The position numbers and the translations under genes were made by a program. From Sphingomonas taxi (GTDB lineage Bacteria > Pseudomonadota > Alphaproteobacteria > Sphingomonadales > Sphingomonadaceae), in NCBI RefSeq assembly GCF_000764535.1, contig NZ_CP009571.1:3157001-3221000 (forward strand): a stretch of DNA of 64,000 nucleotides, in the 5' to 3' direction. The notes under the pieces were generated by a model. The model was not told the origin of the DNA. It ran no database searches and worked only from the letters and a program-made list of their open reading frames with translations. Below, piece by piece: positions 9,889-18,394 of the stretch (position 1 is its first letter; every line of letters begins with the position of its first letter).

Positions 9889-12426
9889 CTACCGATCTCG
9901 TGCAATGGTAAGGCCGGTGACCTCCTCAAACCTTGCACGCGCCACCTCTAGCTGAGGGAACGGGTACACCCGCACCGTTGAACTCGACGCGTCCCCGTTT
10001 GGCTCACGCCTCGTGACCGACTTAAATCCAGCCGGCATATAGCGAGGCAGCTGTATCGCCAATTGCCGTTCGCTGAATGCCATTCCCTGATGTGTGGCGA
10101 ACAGCCGAAAATCCTCATTCAAGTCGCGAACGGGTACGATAACAGCGTCGGTTTCACTCCAACGGTGAACAGGTGCTCCAAGCGAGCCACCACCGGTCGT
10201 GATCGACACCCCATCAGTTAGCCGCTCATAAAGATAGGCTCGCACCGGATCGTTGACGAGGTTGAGCACCTTCTGCCGCTTAAGCGCTTCTGTCTCGGGG
10301 ATCACCTCGGGGTTCCAACCGCGGATGTCACGGGCGAGCAGCTCGCCGAGCATGGCGGCATAGCCGCCCGCCTCCATCTGCTCGACCATTCGCCCAAAGT
10401 ACGCCCGCCTGGCACTTGGTTCGGCTTGGTGCGGGTTGGTCACCTCAAACACGGCGTAACGTCGCTCCGATCCATCGGCGCGCACCACATGCTCGTTGTT
10501 CGACGTCACGATGATGCGCAGATGGTTCGGTGCAGTCCAAACCCCGAAGAACTTACCCTCCAGCCGCAACGTTGTGCGGGTTACTAAATCTTTTAACGTA
10601 CCGTCGGCGGCCCGGTTCTGCGGAGCAATCGCCTCCTCCAACCCAAGTAGCACCGTCGTTTCCAATCGGTCGTTAAAGCGGCCAATAGCATCGTCCATCC
10701 TTGAAGTGACAAACGTGTGCTGCCCAAACAAGAAGCCGAACAACTCGATGATGATGCTCTTGCCGGCACCTTTCTTTCCAAGCAGGACCAACGCGGTTCC
10801 AATCGGCTTGTCGAGGTGCTGAACGGCAAACGCTAACCAGTTGAGTATATACTGGTAACCTGCCTCATCGCCGCCAGCGACGTGAACACGTAGGTGCTCG
10901 TTCAGGAGCGACCAGCCGCCAGGATTATCAACCGGCTCGACCGCAAAGCCTCGCCACAGATTCAGAAATTCCGGTGACAGGGGCTGCCCCGGCGCGAAAA
11001 TGACGTTGTCGTATGATCGACGCTGGGGCGAACTGAACCATAGATCACCTTGGCTCATACGCTTGTCTTTCTTCTTAGTCTGTCGTTCGTCTTCATGTGG
11101 CAGCTCAATCGACCGCACAAAACGATCGACAAAATCGCGTTTTGATAGGTAGGTTTCGGTGTACCGACTGAAGCGCGGATCGAAGTTTTCCCAAAGAACA
11201 CCAACCTTTCCCCCTCGTACAACGATCGCGTGGTCTTCGTTCAATTCCTCAACAGATGCGGTAGCGGTCGCAGCTTGATCGATTTCGACGTTCGGGATTG
11301 AGCCAACGCCATTTTTTGAACGCTCACGCATCACCGCCGCAGCTTTACGGAACAGCCACGCTAGCGCGTCAGCGCGAAATGCCTTTTCACGCCCGTATGC
11401 TGCCCAGAGTTTTGCCGGCTCACCCGCGCGATATTTGTCTTCACTTTCTTGCGACCAATCGTCGAAGATGGGCAGCCCTGCTTCCCCAAAGGCATAAAAC
11501 AGGCATCTCGCAATACGCCGCCATTCGGTCGCATACATGTCAGCGTCGAGCACAGAGAGCGCGACCGCAGCGTGGGCTACCTCAACTTTCGTGTATCCCG
11601 GCTTGTAGCCGAGTAACCGGTGCTGCTCAGCCTCTTCCCGCGCGTCGTTGGTGATATGGGCGACACTTGAGGGGTCAATCCGTCGAGCTGATGCCAATAG
11701 GGTCTGTATAGTCTCGCTATCAGAGAAACCCTCAGGAACTGGATCAGCCAAATCCCATTTTTGGCCAAACTCCGGTGGAACGTCGACGATCTTCACCGAG
11801 GCTGCCCCTGCGGCGTAGGCATACGCCGCAAAGGTACGCATTGCGTTCCGCCCGGGCGGGTCGTTGTCCGGCCACAAAACCAGATCACGGCCAGCTATGT
11901 CCAGCATCTCGGTTTTTCGTACCCCTGAGGCGCCGTTCATCCATGTCACGGCGACATGATCAGGAAATAGGAGGCCAGCGGCATCAGCCGTCTTCTCACC
12001 TTCGACGACCAGGACAGGATTGTTTGGCCGCTTTGCTAGCAGGTCTAGCCCATACAGTGGCCGTGGTGCTTCGACGGCGGTCATCCAAAAGACGTGACCC
12101 TTACCGTCAAATCTACCACAATATCGAAGCTGTCGTATTTCCTTGCGCTCGCTTGAGTGGTCGAAACGAAGCACAGCTTGGATCAACTCGCCAGCGCTCG
12201 AGCGATACGAGAAGGCTGTGACCTGGTATCCAGCAGCTAGCCACCGTTCAACCCTCTTTCGCTCGCCGTCTTTTAAGGCGTTCATCGCTCCCCGGGCGCT
12301 CATTTCTGGCGGGAACGGTACTATCGCCCCGTCATAATGATGCCCACTTTCACGCCCCTTCTCGATCCGCTCAGCAATGGTAAGTGGCGCCGTATCAGCA
12401 TTGTGCGATTCTTGTGTTTTAGACAT
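9889..12426 (-). CDS. Bifunctional primase-helicase (TOPRIM, PriCT-like, DUF5906)
   Basis: This 845-residue replication protein resembles those of phage satellites and integrative plasmids. A TOPRIM domain spans roughly 125-240 with VEGEK at 141-145 and DND at 187-189. A primase C-terminal-like region lies at about 280-365. A superfamily 3-like helicase has Walker A GKKGAGKS at 550-557 and an acidic Walker B (LLGLEE) near 593-598. It would prime and unwind the element's own origin. The start at 12426 is preceded by a 40-base inverted repeat (12486-12525). It is downstream of the AlpA-like gene on the same strand. Confidence 0.9.
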   Translation of the reverse strand: MSKTQESHNADTAPLTIAERIEKGRESGHHYDGAIVPFPPEMSARGAMNALKDGERKRVERWLAAGYQVTAFSYRSSAGELIQAVLRFDHSSERKEIRQLRYCGRFDGKGHVFWMTAVEAPRPLYGLDLLAKRPNNPVLVVEGEKTADAAGLLFPDHVAVTWMNGASGVRKTEMLDIAGRDLVLWPDNDPPGRNAMRTFAAYAYAAGAASVKIVDVPPEFGQKWDLADPVPEGFSDSETIQTLLASARRIDPSSVAHITNDAREEAEQHRLLGYKPGYTKVEVAHAAVALSVLDADMYATEWRRIARCLFYAFGEAGLPIFDDWSQESEDKYRAGEPAKLWAAYGREKAFRADALAWLFRKAAAVMRERSKNGVGSIPNVEIDQAATATASVEELNEDHAIVVRGGKVGVLWENFDPRFSRYTETYLSKRDFVDRFVRSIELPHEDERQTKKKDKRMSQGDLWFSSPQRRSYDNVIFAPGQPLSPEFLNLWRGFAVEPVDNPGGWSLLNEHLRVHVAGGDEAGYQYILNWLAFAVQHLDKPIGTALVLLGKKGAGKSIIIELFGFLFGQHTFVTSRMDDAIGRFNDRLETTVLLGLEEAIAPQNRAADGTLKDLVTRTTLRLEGKFFGVWTAPNHLRIIVTSNNEHVVRADGSERRYAVFEVTNPHQAEPSARRAYFGRMVEQMEAGGYAAMLGELLARDIRGWNPEVIPETEALKRQKVLNLVNDPVRAYLYERLTDGVSITTGGGSLGAPVHRWSETDAVIVPVRDLNEDFRLFATHQGMAFSERQLAIQLPRYMPAGFKSVTRREPNGDASSSTVRVYPFPQLEVARARFEEVTGLTIARDR

Positions 12427-12485
12427 GACTTTCCCCGCGCTGATGCTAAAGCAACAGCGGCTATACGATTGATGATTGTGGTGAT

Positions 12486-12525
12486 GGGACGATCCCGGCG
12501 CGCTACATTCGCGTGGGATCGTCCC
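12486..12525. repeat. Perfect 11-bp inverted repeat upstream of primase
   Basis: GGGACGATCCC (12486-12496) and GGGATCGTCCC (12515-12525) are exact reverse complements separated by 18 bases. They lie in the 116-base gap between the small coupled gene and the primase start. There is no T-run on either side, so a simple intrinsic terminator is less likely than an operator, an attenuator or part of the element's replication origin. Confidence 0.7.
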
Positions 12526-12542
12526 GTTACGACGCTGCTGCC

Positions 12543-12803
12543 CTACAGCAGGGCGGCGATCAGTTGGTCATCGCGCCATTGCTTCCATGCATCCAGCTCA
12601 TGCGCTTTCCACCCGATCAACAGCGCACTCATTTCTACAGGAAGCGGAAAGCCATGGAGCTTGACCAGGAGGGGCAGTTGAGCCGCTGAGTATGCCACCC
12701 GCCGAATCGCTTGAGCCGTCGTGAGGATATCAAAATCGGCTGCAGCCCGGTCAACCGAATGGATGGCGTCGAGGCCTTGGAGGCGACGATATACGTCATT
12801 CAT
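12543..12803 (-). CDS. Hypothetical small island protein, coupled to AlpA-like gene
   Basis: This 86-residue protein has no recognised domain. It is mostly predicted helix, with a run of Leu/Ala/Val and Trp residues (LPLLVKLHGFPLPVEMSALL). Its ATG overlaps the stop of the upstream AlpA-like gene in an ATGA, so the two are translationally coupled. That coupling and its place between regulator and primase are the best reasons to consider it real. Confidence 0.65.
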   Translation of the reverse strand: MNDVYRRLQGLDAIHSVDRAAADFDILTTAQAIRRVAYSAAQLPLLVKLHGFPLPVEMSALLIGWKAHELDAWKQWRDDQLIAALL

Positions 12804-13042
12804 GCGGACCTCCCCTGCATATCACTTACCAACACCGTCGAAGCCAGCGGACGGGAATCTATCCACTCGGCGATGGCACTCGATCGCCAGCCAACTCGGG
12901 CCGGTCCAAGACGTACCCGATCAGGGAACGTACCGGCCGCGACCATGCGGTATATATGGCTTGCGCTATACCCGACGACCTCCTGCACCTTAGCCAAAGA
13001 CAGGACTGGGTCGATGGATGGTGAGGGTGAGATTGCGTTCAT
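12800..13042 (-). CDS. AlpA-family helix-turn-helix regulator / excisionase-like
   Basis: This 80-residue protein starts at the ATG at 13042, which has an AAAGG 8 nt upstream; a second ATG six bases earlier is too close to that site. It is a MerR-like winged helix typical of AlpA: LSLAKVQEVVGYSASHIYRM, then a basic wing (PDRVRLGPARVGWRSSAIAEW). AlpA proteins of P4-like elements activate or direct excision and can control the integrase. It lies between the integrase side and the primase, the usual place in satellites. Confidence 0.85.
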   Translation of the reverse strand: MNAISPSPSIDPVLSLAKVQEVVGYSASHIYRMVAAGTFPDRVRLGPARVGWRSSAIAEWIDSRPLASTVLVSDMQGRSA

Positions 13043-13138
13043 GTGCATATCCTTTCTTGCTTGAACGCAATCCAGGTATGCCGAGCCGCCGCGGCAGTCC
13101 AAACAATGCGCGGCTAGAGAAAAGCCGCAGTAAGGCTT

Positions 13139-14002
13139 TTACTTTGGCGAAATGCGGCCGACTTGGCTGGCTCGTTGGGCGCTGTCGATCGTCTCCCACG
13201 CGCTGTGGAGTTCCGACAAGTTGAACTTGATGCCGGTTATGGTGAGCGCGTCGGCGACAAATTTCTCGCACTTGCCAGTCAGGTTGGCGACGACGTTCTC
13301 TTGCCGAACCGCCGCGGTCTTCAGCCCGGCCATCGACCATCGTTGATGAGCATCAACCCAATATGGCCGACATGCCGATACGGCGGCGCGCACAACCATG
13401 TTTGGCACCGGCCCTCGCGGAAGCCCTGCCCGAACGGGAAGGTTCGCCATCGCCGCGAGCCTTCGATCCACGGCTTCCCAAAATCCTGATGGACAGGGGG
13501 CGTCAGCCGAGAGCACTTCAAGATCTAGTGGCTTAATCGGCTCATCTCGGTACCCACCTGCGTCGTCGTCATGAGGGGTGCTGAATAGCACCTGGAGGAT
13601 GTTGATGTCGGGCGGCAGGAGCATCTTTGCTGGGCCGCCGGTGTCCACGTAGAAAATTGCCTCCAGCAGGGCCGGCTCGAACTGCACCTGTTCGCCAAAA
13701 GCGTTCCAGGCACGATTTAGCCGTTCCAGGCCCGCCAGCATTGCAGCGGCCTCCTTTTGCATCGACTTAGCCAAGGCGTATCCTCGTCGACGCCGCTCCG
13801 CCATTCGCTCAGGGTCAAACGATTTTTCGCCTTGGTCACGACAGGACATACCAAACAATTCGTCTACGAGCTCTTCCAGCTCGGCGCTGGGTTCCAAGCC
13901 GTGACGCTTTGCCAGCGCCTCTGCCGTTTCGGCAATGTACGGCATGCCGACAACAATGTTGTCGCTCAGCGGCTCACGAGGAACAGCAGCCTCTTCTCCC
14001 AT
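13139..14002 (-). CDS. Hypothetical protein adjacent to integrase
   Basis: This 287-residue protein belongs to no family I recognise. It is soluble, helix-rich and charged, with an Arg/Glu/Lys-rich segment (DPERMAERRRRGYALAK) near 65-82 and a Pro-rich patch near 128-160. No catalytic motif is evident. Its start at 14002 overlaps the 3' end of the integrase gene by 37 bases, suggesting one transcript. Size and position fit an accessory gene of the recombination or control module. Confidence 0.7.
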   Translation of the reverse strand: MGEEAAVPREPLSDNIVVGMPYIAETAEALAKRHGLEPSAELEELVDELFGMSCRDQGEKSFDPERMAERRRRGYALAKSMQKEAAAMLAGLERLNRAWNAFGEQVQFEPALLEAIFYVDTGGPAKMLLPPDINILQVLFSTPHDDDAGGYRDEPIKPLDLEVLSADAPCPSGFWEAVDRRLAAMANLPVRAGLPRGPVPNMVVRAAVSACRPYWVDAHQRWSMAGLKTAAVRQENVVANLTGKCEKFVADALTITGIKFNLSELHSAWETIDSAQRASQVGRISPK

Positions 14003-15135
14003 AGGGTCAACGCCTCTCGCTTCTCGTCCAGGTACTCATGGCGGTTATAGATGCGATCGACCTTGCCGTCCTCATGGTTCATGACCTTGCGGGCCACCTC
14101 ACGAGCAACTCGGAGCTCGGCAAATTTGCTACGAACTGTGCGGCGGATGTCGTGAATGGTCCAACCGGAGGTGCCGGATAGCCGATCGATCTCCTGCTTC
14201 ACCTTCGCGAAATTGCTGCTCGACGACACTCCGCCCGTGGTCGTGAATACGAAAGTGTCTGTTCCATAATTCGTCAAGCTGGCCAGCGTGTCGTGAGCGG
14301 TTTGCGTCAGCGGTACGGCGTGGGCACGATCTTTTTTTACTTTCTCGCGAGGAATGATCCACGTGTTGCCGGTTATTTCATTCCATCGCATCGTGGATAC
14401 TTCGCTACGGCGTTGCCCAGTTAGCAAGAAAGTGCGGTACATTTGGCCATACGGGGTCATAAGCTGAAACGAAGCGTGCCATACGGCCGCAATCTCTAAG
14501 TCGCTAAGTATCCGATCACGTTCGCGAGTGCGTGCCGGTGGTCTGATTCGTTCGAACGGATTCGCGGACACAAGGTCCCGGTCGGCAGCCCAGTTGAACA
14601 GCATTTTGATGTAGCGGAGAAGGTTCACAGCCGATTGCGCTTTACCTTCCGCCATCACGGTGTCGATGACCTCCACAACATCGGCCTTACTGATTTCAGA
14701 AACCCGGCGCGGCAGCAGATGAGCAATGCGAGAAGCGCGGTTGCGCGAGCCTACGAAGTAGGCGTTTATGTTCTTCCAGCTGCGAGCGTTTGGCTTAAGA
14801 TGACGGTCAACGTAAGCGCTGACGAGCTTCTGAAGCGTGAGATCATCCCGCAGAAGGCTTCGTGCGCCTTGCCCCACTATCCCCCGGTCTGCGTCCCTAA
14901 GGGTCTCTAGTGCCCGATCGCGAGCCTCTGCTAGCGTCACACGAGGGTAAGTGCCGATTGTCTGACGCTTCGCCCGCCCGCCCGGTCGCACAAGCACCGA
15001 GAACGTTCTGGTGCCCTTGATCGTAACCCGCAGCTGGAGACCTGGACATAGGGCATCGACAAACTGGTTCCGTCCTTCGGTCGGTATGATGTTAGGCGAC
15101 TGGAGCCATTTGTCGGTGAACCGGTGAACTGCCAT
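13966..15135 (-). CDS. int: Tyrosine-type site-specific integrase (P4-like)
   Basis: The integrase has 389 residues from the ATG at 15135, which is preceded by AGGAGGG at 8 nt. An N-terminal DUF4102-like DNA-binding domain covers about 1-95 (FVDALCPGLQLRVTIKGTRT). A SAM-like core-binding domain lies at 100-185, followed by a catalytic domain. Active-site residues are visible: R242 (TGQRRSE), H328-x-x-R331 (HDIRR), H354 (MNHE) and the nucleophile Y363 (RIYNRH). It should recombine the 3' half of tRNA-Gly; its promoter end faces the attachment site about 285 bases away. The layout matches integrases of tRNA-targeting islands. Confidence 0.95.
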   Translation of the reverse strand: MAVHRFTDKWLQSPNIIPTEGRNQFVDALCPGLQLRVTIKGTRTFSVLVRPGGRAKRQTIGTYPRVTLAEARDRALETLRDADRGIVGQGARSLLRDDLTLQKLVSAYVDRHLKPNARSWKNINAYFVGSRNRASRIAHLLPRRVSEISKADVVEVIDTVMAEGKAQSAVNLLRYIKMLFNWAADRDLVSANPFERIRPPARTRERDRILSDLEIAAVWHASFQLMTPYGQMYRTFLLTGQRRSEVSTMRWNEITGNTWIIPREKVKKDRAHAVPLTQTAHDTLASLTNYGTDTFVFTTTGGVSSSSNFAKVKQEIDRLSGTSGWTIHDIRRTVRSKFAELRVAREVARKVMNHEDGKVDRIYNRHEYLDEKREALTLWEKRLLFLVSR

Positions 15136-15347
15136 AATCAAAACCCTCCTGAGAAGGCGCCTAATACGGGCAGTGTTTTGTCGCAGGCAACAGCACCCAT
15201 ACTGTGACATGCAAGGGTATCACCGCGCATTGTTTCGCATGCTGATCCAAGTTTGGAGCATAATTTTTCTGAATACAACCTCATGGGGTCGAGGGGTGCG
15301 CATGGGGTACTAGAAGCGTGTTTAGTAGTGAGTTACTATGATATGAC

Positions 15348-15373
15348 ATGTTACGGAATTCGTATGTTTACGG
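15348..15373. repeat. Short direct repeat between int and attachment site
   Basis: ATGTTACGG (15348-15356) and ATGTTTACGG (15364-15373) repeat in the same orientation within the 285-base leader between int and the attachment site. Arm-type integrase or excisionase binding sites are usually short direct repeats in this position. The assignment is tentative. Confidence 0.35.
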
Positions 15374-15420
15374 TGGTCGTAATGCTTGTATGTCACTGTA
15401 TGAGACGGTTTTTTACTTGG

Positions 15421-15465
15421 TTGCCAAGGTTGGGGTCGAGGGTTCGAATCCCTTCGCCCGCTCCA
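15421..15465 (+). other. Attachment site (attR): 3' half of tRNA-Gly(GCC)
   Basis: The 45 bases read as the 3' part of a tRNA: anticodon loop TTGCCAA (anticodon GCC), 3' anticodon strand GGTTG, variable GGGTC, T-arm GAGGG-TTCGAAT-CCCTT, acceptor CGCCCGC, discriminator T and encoded CCA. The bases just upstream (ACTTGG) cannot pair with GGTTG, so the 5' half is missing and this is not a functional tRNA. The break at the anticodon loop is the expected crossover zone of an integrase. The intact gene should be at the other end of the island, left of this window. Confidence 0.9.
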
Positions 15466-15728
15466 GTTTCTTCGCTGCACCGTCGTGCAGTCACCTGCTG
15501 CGCGGTGATTTGGCCATCCGGACGCGTGCTAGCTCCTCTTTAGCTACAGTTTTGTACGGCGTGTGCTGGCCATTCTGCGGGCACCTTCCGGCATGATCGC
15601 CGCCGTGTGCGACAACCCGCTGGCGTCCATACGGACGCGGTCCGCGTGATATCTCGCGGACTGTGTCGGAAGCCGGGATTCAAGCTTCGATCATCGTCGT
15701 GACCGGCATCGCAGCGCTACGCGCCACG
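15466..15728. other. Chromosomal flank after attachment site
   Basis: About 260 bases between the attachment site and the esterase gene, where GC content rises to the chromosomal level. I see no gene or convincing hairpin here. Confidence 0.5.
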
Positions 15729-16841
15729 TCAGCCGCCCCACGCGCCTATCTGCGTATCGATCGCTCCGGCGATCCGTTCAGCGATGACCTTCTGGTCCGC
15801 CAACGACGGGTGCGCGTTGCAACCGGTGAAGGACAGGCCATTCACAGGGACGTAGGCGAGCCGCTGCTCGCCGGATGAGCGCAATAGATGGACGACCTTC
15901 GCAACTTCCGTCTCGATCTCGCCGTCGGCGAGGTCCGTCGCCCACAGCACGATCAGCGCCTTTGGATTTCGCGCGCGAAGCGACTGCACAAAACTCACAT
16001 ATTTCGCCTCGTAATCCGCATGAAGCGTCGCGCGCGTGGCCCATGTCTCGCCGGTATGAAGCGGCGTGGTGAAGTCGTTGGTGCCCAGCGCAACGACGAT
16101 CACTTGCGGGTGCCATTCGGGCTCGGCAGCGCGCGATCGGCGATCGAACACCGTATAGGGATAGGCGTCGGGCAGCGTATCCGCCGCAAAGCCGTTGTAA
16201 TTGCGGACGACGCCCCGCCCGGAGATCGCGTTGATCTCGTAATCTGCTCCGTAGCGGCGTGCCAGGAGCGCGCCGAAGCCGCGCGACGTGTCGGTGGTTC
16301 TCCAGACGTCATCCTGCGTGCACTCGCGCGTGGCTGACGTCACCCCGTAGCCGACCGTATGGGAGTCGCCGATGAATTCGATCTGGCGGGCGCGGCGCCG
16401 CGGCGATGTCGCCACCGAGCGCTGGGCAGCGTAAAACGGTCCCAATGCCGTCGGCCCGGCCTGGCTTTCCGAAGCGACCTCGACACGCAGTTCATGCCGG
16501 CCGCGAGGAAGTCCGTCGATACGGTACAAACCCGGTGCGGGCCTCACAAGCGTATCGATCATCCGCCCGTCGACGAGGACGTGCAGCCCGACTTCGCCCG
16601 GACCGATCTTGAAGAAGGCTGCCGCCCCTTCGAAGACAGTCTCGAAATAGCTGCCCGGCCACTGCCGGACGAATTCGTCGCCCTTCCGCTCGACGCGTCC
16701 ATGAACCTGTACCGGCAAGATCGACAGATGCGCCGGGAGCACCTCGACACGCTCGACCTGACGCGCCGCAGCAAATCCGACGGGCGCGATCGCCATCGTC
16801 AGCGCCGTCGCGATCCCGGTCACCAGCCTGTGCTTCCTCAC
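15729..16841 (-). CDS. Secreted carbohydrate esterase, CE2 type (SGNH hydrolase)
   Basis: This 370-residue exported esterase has a signal peptide at about 1-26 (TALTMAIAPVGFAAA), then a jelly-roll-like N-terminal domain (about 30-145). A catalytic SGNH domain follows, with GDSHT at 158-162, the block III motif GTND at 253-256 and the catalytic His at 344. An acidic residue three positions before the His is absent (CNAH), which fits the Ser-His dyad known for CE2 acetyl esterases. It probably removes acetyl groups from plant polysaccharides in the periplasm or outside. It is divergent from another secreted esterase gene. Confidence 0.85.
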   Translation of the reverse strand: MRKHRLVTGIATALTMAIAPVGFAAARQVERVEVLPAHLSILPVQVHGRVERKGDEFVRQWPGSYFETVFEGAAAFFKIGPGEVGLHVLVDGRMIDTLVRPAPGLYRIDGLPRGRHELRVEVASESQAGPTALGPFYAAQRSVATSPRRRARQIEFIGDSHTVGYGVTSATRECTQDDVWRTTDTSRGFGALLARRYGADYEINAISGRGVVRNYNGFAADTLPDAYPYTVFDRRSRAAEPEWHPQVIVVALGTNDFTTPLHTGETWATRATLHADYEAKYVSFVQSLRARNPKALIVLWATDLADGEIETEVAKVVHLLRSSGEQRLAYVPVNGLSFTGCNAHPSLADQKVIAERIAGAIDTQIGAWGG

Positions 16842-17118
16842 CTTACTCTCCCGACGTGTCGCCGCTGCCTATCACGGCTTCCGGCCTGCGCCAGAACGCC
16901 CCCATGCGATAGGCGGTTCGATCGCCAGACATCGTTCGCGCGCTGCCGAACCGGAAACCGTCTGTCGAACATGCGGTGATCCCGTCACCGTTTCAGTCGA
17001 GACCAAGGTCGCAATGGCTACTTCGGGTCAGCGGCATCAGTGTCGGCCCGATGTGCCCGCCCAGAGCGGCTTCCCGTCTTTCGGGCGCGTGAGACGTTCA
17101 CCAAGAGGACCCTGCCCA

Positions 17119-17988
17119 GTGCCATGCCCGCGCCACCTCCTTGTGCTCTTCCTCGCGCTGGCGTGTCCGGTGAGCGCCGCGCCGGATGCAGACACCGCCG
17201 CCATTCCGATATGGCCCAAGGCCGCGCCGGGTTCGGAGCGACGTGCCGCCGAACCCGAGCAACTGGAAGCCGGAGCCTATGTCCATAACGTCCACCTCCC
17301 GTCGCTGACGGTCTCCCGCCCCGATGCCCGGCGCGCCAACGGCGCCGCCATCATCGTCGTGCCCGGTGGCGGTCATCGGATGCTGGTCTTCCAGAACGAG
17401 GGCATGGTTCCAGCCCGGGCGCTGAACCGCTACGGTATCACGACCTTCGTCCTCAAATACCGGCTCGCGCGCGAAGCCGGCTCCACCTATACGATCGAGG
17501 GCGATGCCGTTGCGGATGCCAGGCGCGCGATCCGATGGGTCCGCGCCCACGCCAAAGATTATGGTGTCGACCCGCACAGGATTGGCATCATGGGCTTTTC
17601 CGCCGGCGGGGAACTGGTGTCACTGCTCGCCGACAATCCTCAGCCAGGCGCGCCGGCACCGGCCGATGCGGTCGACCGCCAGAGCGGCCGGCCCGATTTC
17701 CAGATCCTGATCTATCCCGGACCGCTCGGTATACCGGCACGATCCGCAGCAGGTGCGCCACCCGCCTTCATCGCTGCCGGTACCCTTGATCGCTGCTGCG
17801 CCCCGCCGGCGCTCACGCTCTACACCCAGCTTCGCGAGGCCGGCGTCTCCGCCGAACTCCACATGTTCGCCAGTACGGACCATGGTTTCAACGTCGCCGT
17901 GCACAACGATCGTATCTCGATACAGCATTGGCCCGATCGGCTCGCCGACTGGCTGGGCGACGAGGGGTGGTTGAGCGCAAGCCACTGA
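17119..17988 (+). CDS. Secreted alpha/beta-hydrolase esterase (acetyl-xylan-esterase-like)
   Basis: The mature gene most likely starts at the GTG at 17119, with AGAGGA 9 nt upstream and an immediate signal peptide (HLLVLFLALACPVSA). The resulting protein has 289 residues. The fold is an alpha/beta hydrolase with oxyanion loop PGGGH at 82-86, nucleophile S161 in GFSAG, an Asp near 224 (GTLD) and His 255 (DHGF). Related proteins deacetylate xylan or act as feruloyl/acetyl esterases. It is divergent from the CE2 esterase, suggesting joint action on acetylated glycans. No substrate can be fixed from sequence. Confidence 0.85.
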   Translation: MPCPRHLLVLFLALACPVSAAPDADTAAIPIWPKAAPGSERRAAEPEQLEAGAYVHNVHLPSLTVSRPDARRANGAAIIVVPGGGHRMLVFQNEGMVPARALNRYGITTFVLKYRLAREAGSTYTIEGDAVADARRAIRWVRAHAKDYGVDPHRIGIMGFSAGGELVSLLADNPQPGAPAPADAVDRQSGRPDFQILIYPGPLGIPARSAAGAPPAFIAAGTLDRCCAPPALTLYTQLREAGVSAELHMFASTDHGFNVAVHNDRISIQHWPDRLADWLGDEGWLSASH

Positions 17989-18394
17989 TCGTTCGTGAGG
18001 CATCCCTGTCGGCGATCCGTGCCGGAGGGCAATGACGTATTCCCTCGGCGTTTCCGGACGGATCGGCGACCGCTCTCTGCGTGCGCGAAATTCCGCCCGA
18101 AAGGCCCGCATCATTCCGCGTAAGAGCCGCGGCCCGCGCCGAGCCGCCCTCCCCCGAGCGAGCACGATCCCACCGACGACGGTTTCGTGACACACGAGTG
18201 ACAAACTTGTTGCAGCACAAGAAAATCTTTGGTTTACTCCGAATCGTACACAGCACCGGTAGCTAATAGCCTGATTGTTTCGCGTATCGCCGTGAACGCG
18301 CACAAGCGTTGCGAGCATTGGAGCGGGATGTCTGGGGTGTCTGCCGCCGACGGGGCGGGGTTCGCAGCATGCTGCGACCAGGGGGACGCTCTTC
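17989..18394. promoter_or_regulatory. Upstream region of the amine oxidase
   Basis: This is a 406-base gap with no supported gene. It becomes AT-richer from about 18190 and contains the 16-base motif listed separately, then a likely promoter zone. The last part before the start codon is GC-rich and includes AGGGGGA as ribosome binding site. Confidence 0.5.
18199..18214 (+). promoter_or_regulatory. Candidate operator shared with the TonB receptor gene
   Basis: TGACAAACTTGTTGCA here and TGACGAATCTGTTGCA at 20194-20209 agree at 13 of 16 positions. Each copy continues into an imperfect inverted repeat around TTGCA (CTTGT...ACAAG here). They sit about 180 and 150 bases upstream of the amine oxidase and receptor start codons. 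A shared regulator or a shared promoter element is inferred. Confidence 0.45.

Noticed and set aside
15421..15465. A functional tRNA-Gly gene at the island end
   Set aside because: The sequence upstream cannot form the 5' anticodon stem, D-arm or acceptor strand, so only the 3' half is present.
15253..15596. Open frames spanning the attachment site
   Set aside because: They read through the tRNA half and have no ribosome binding sites or protein-like features.
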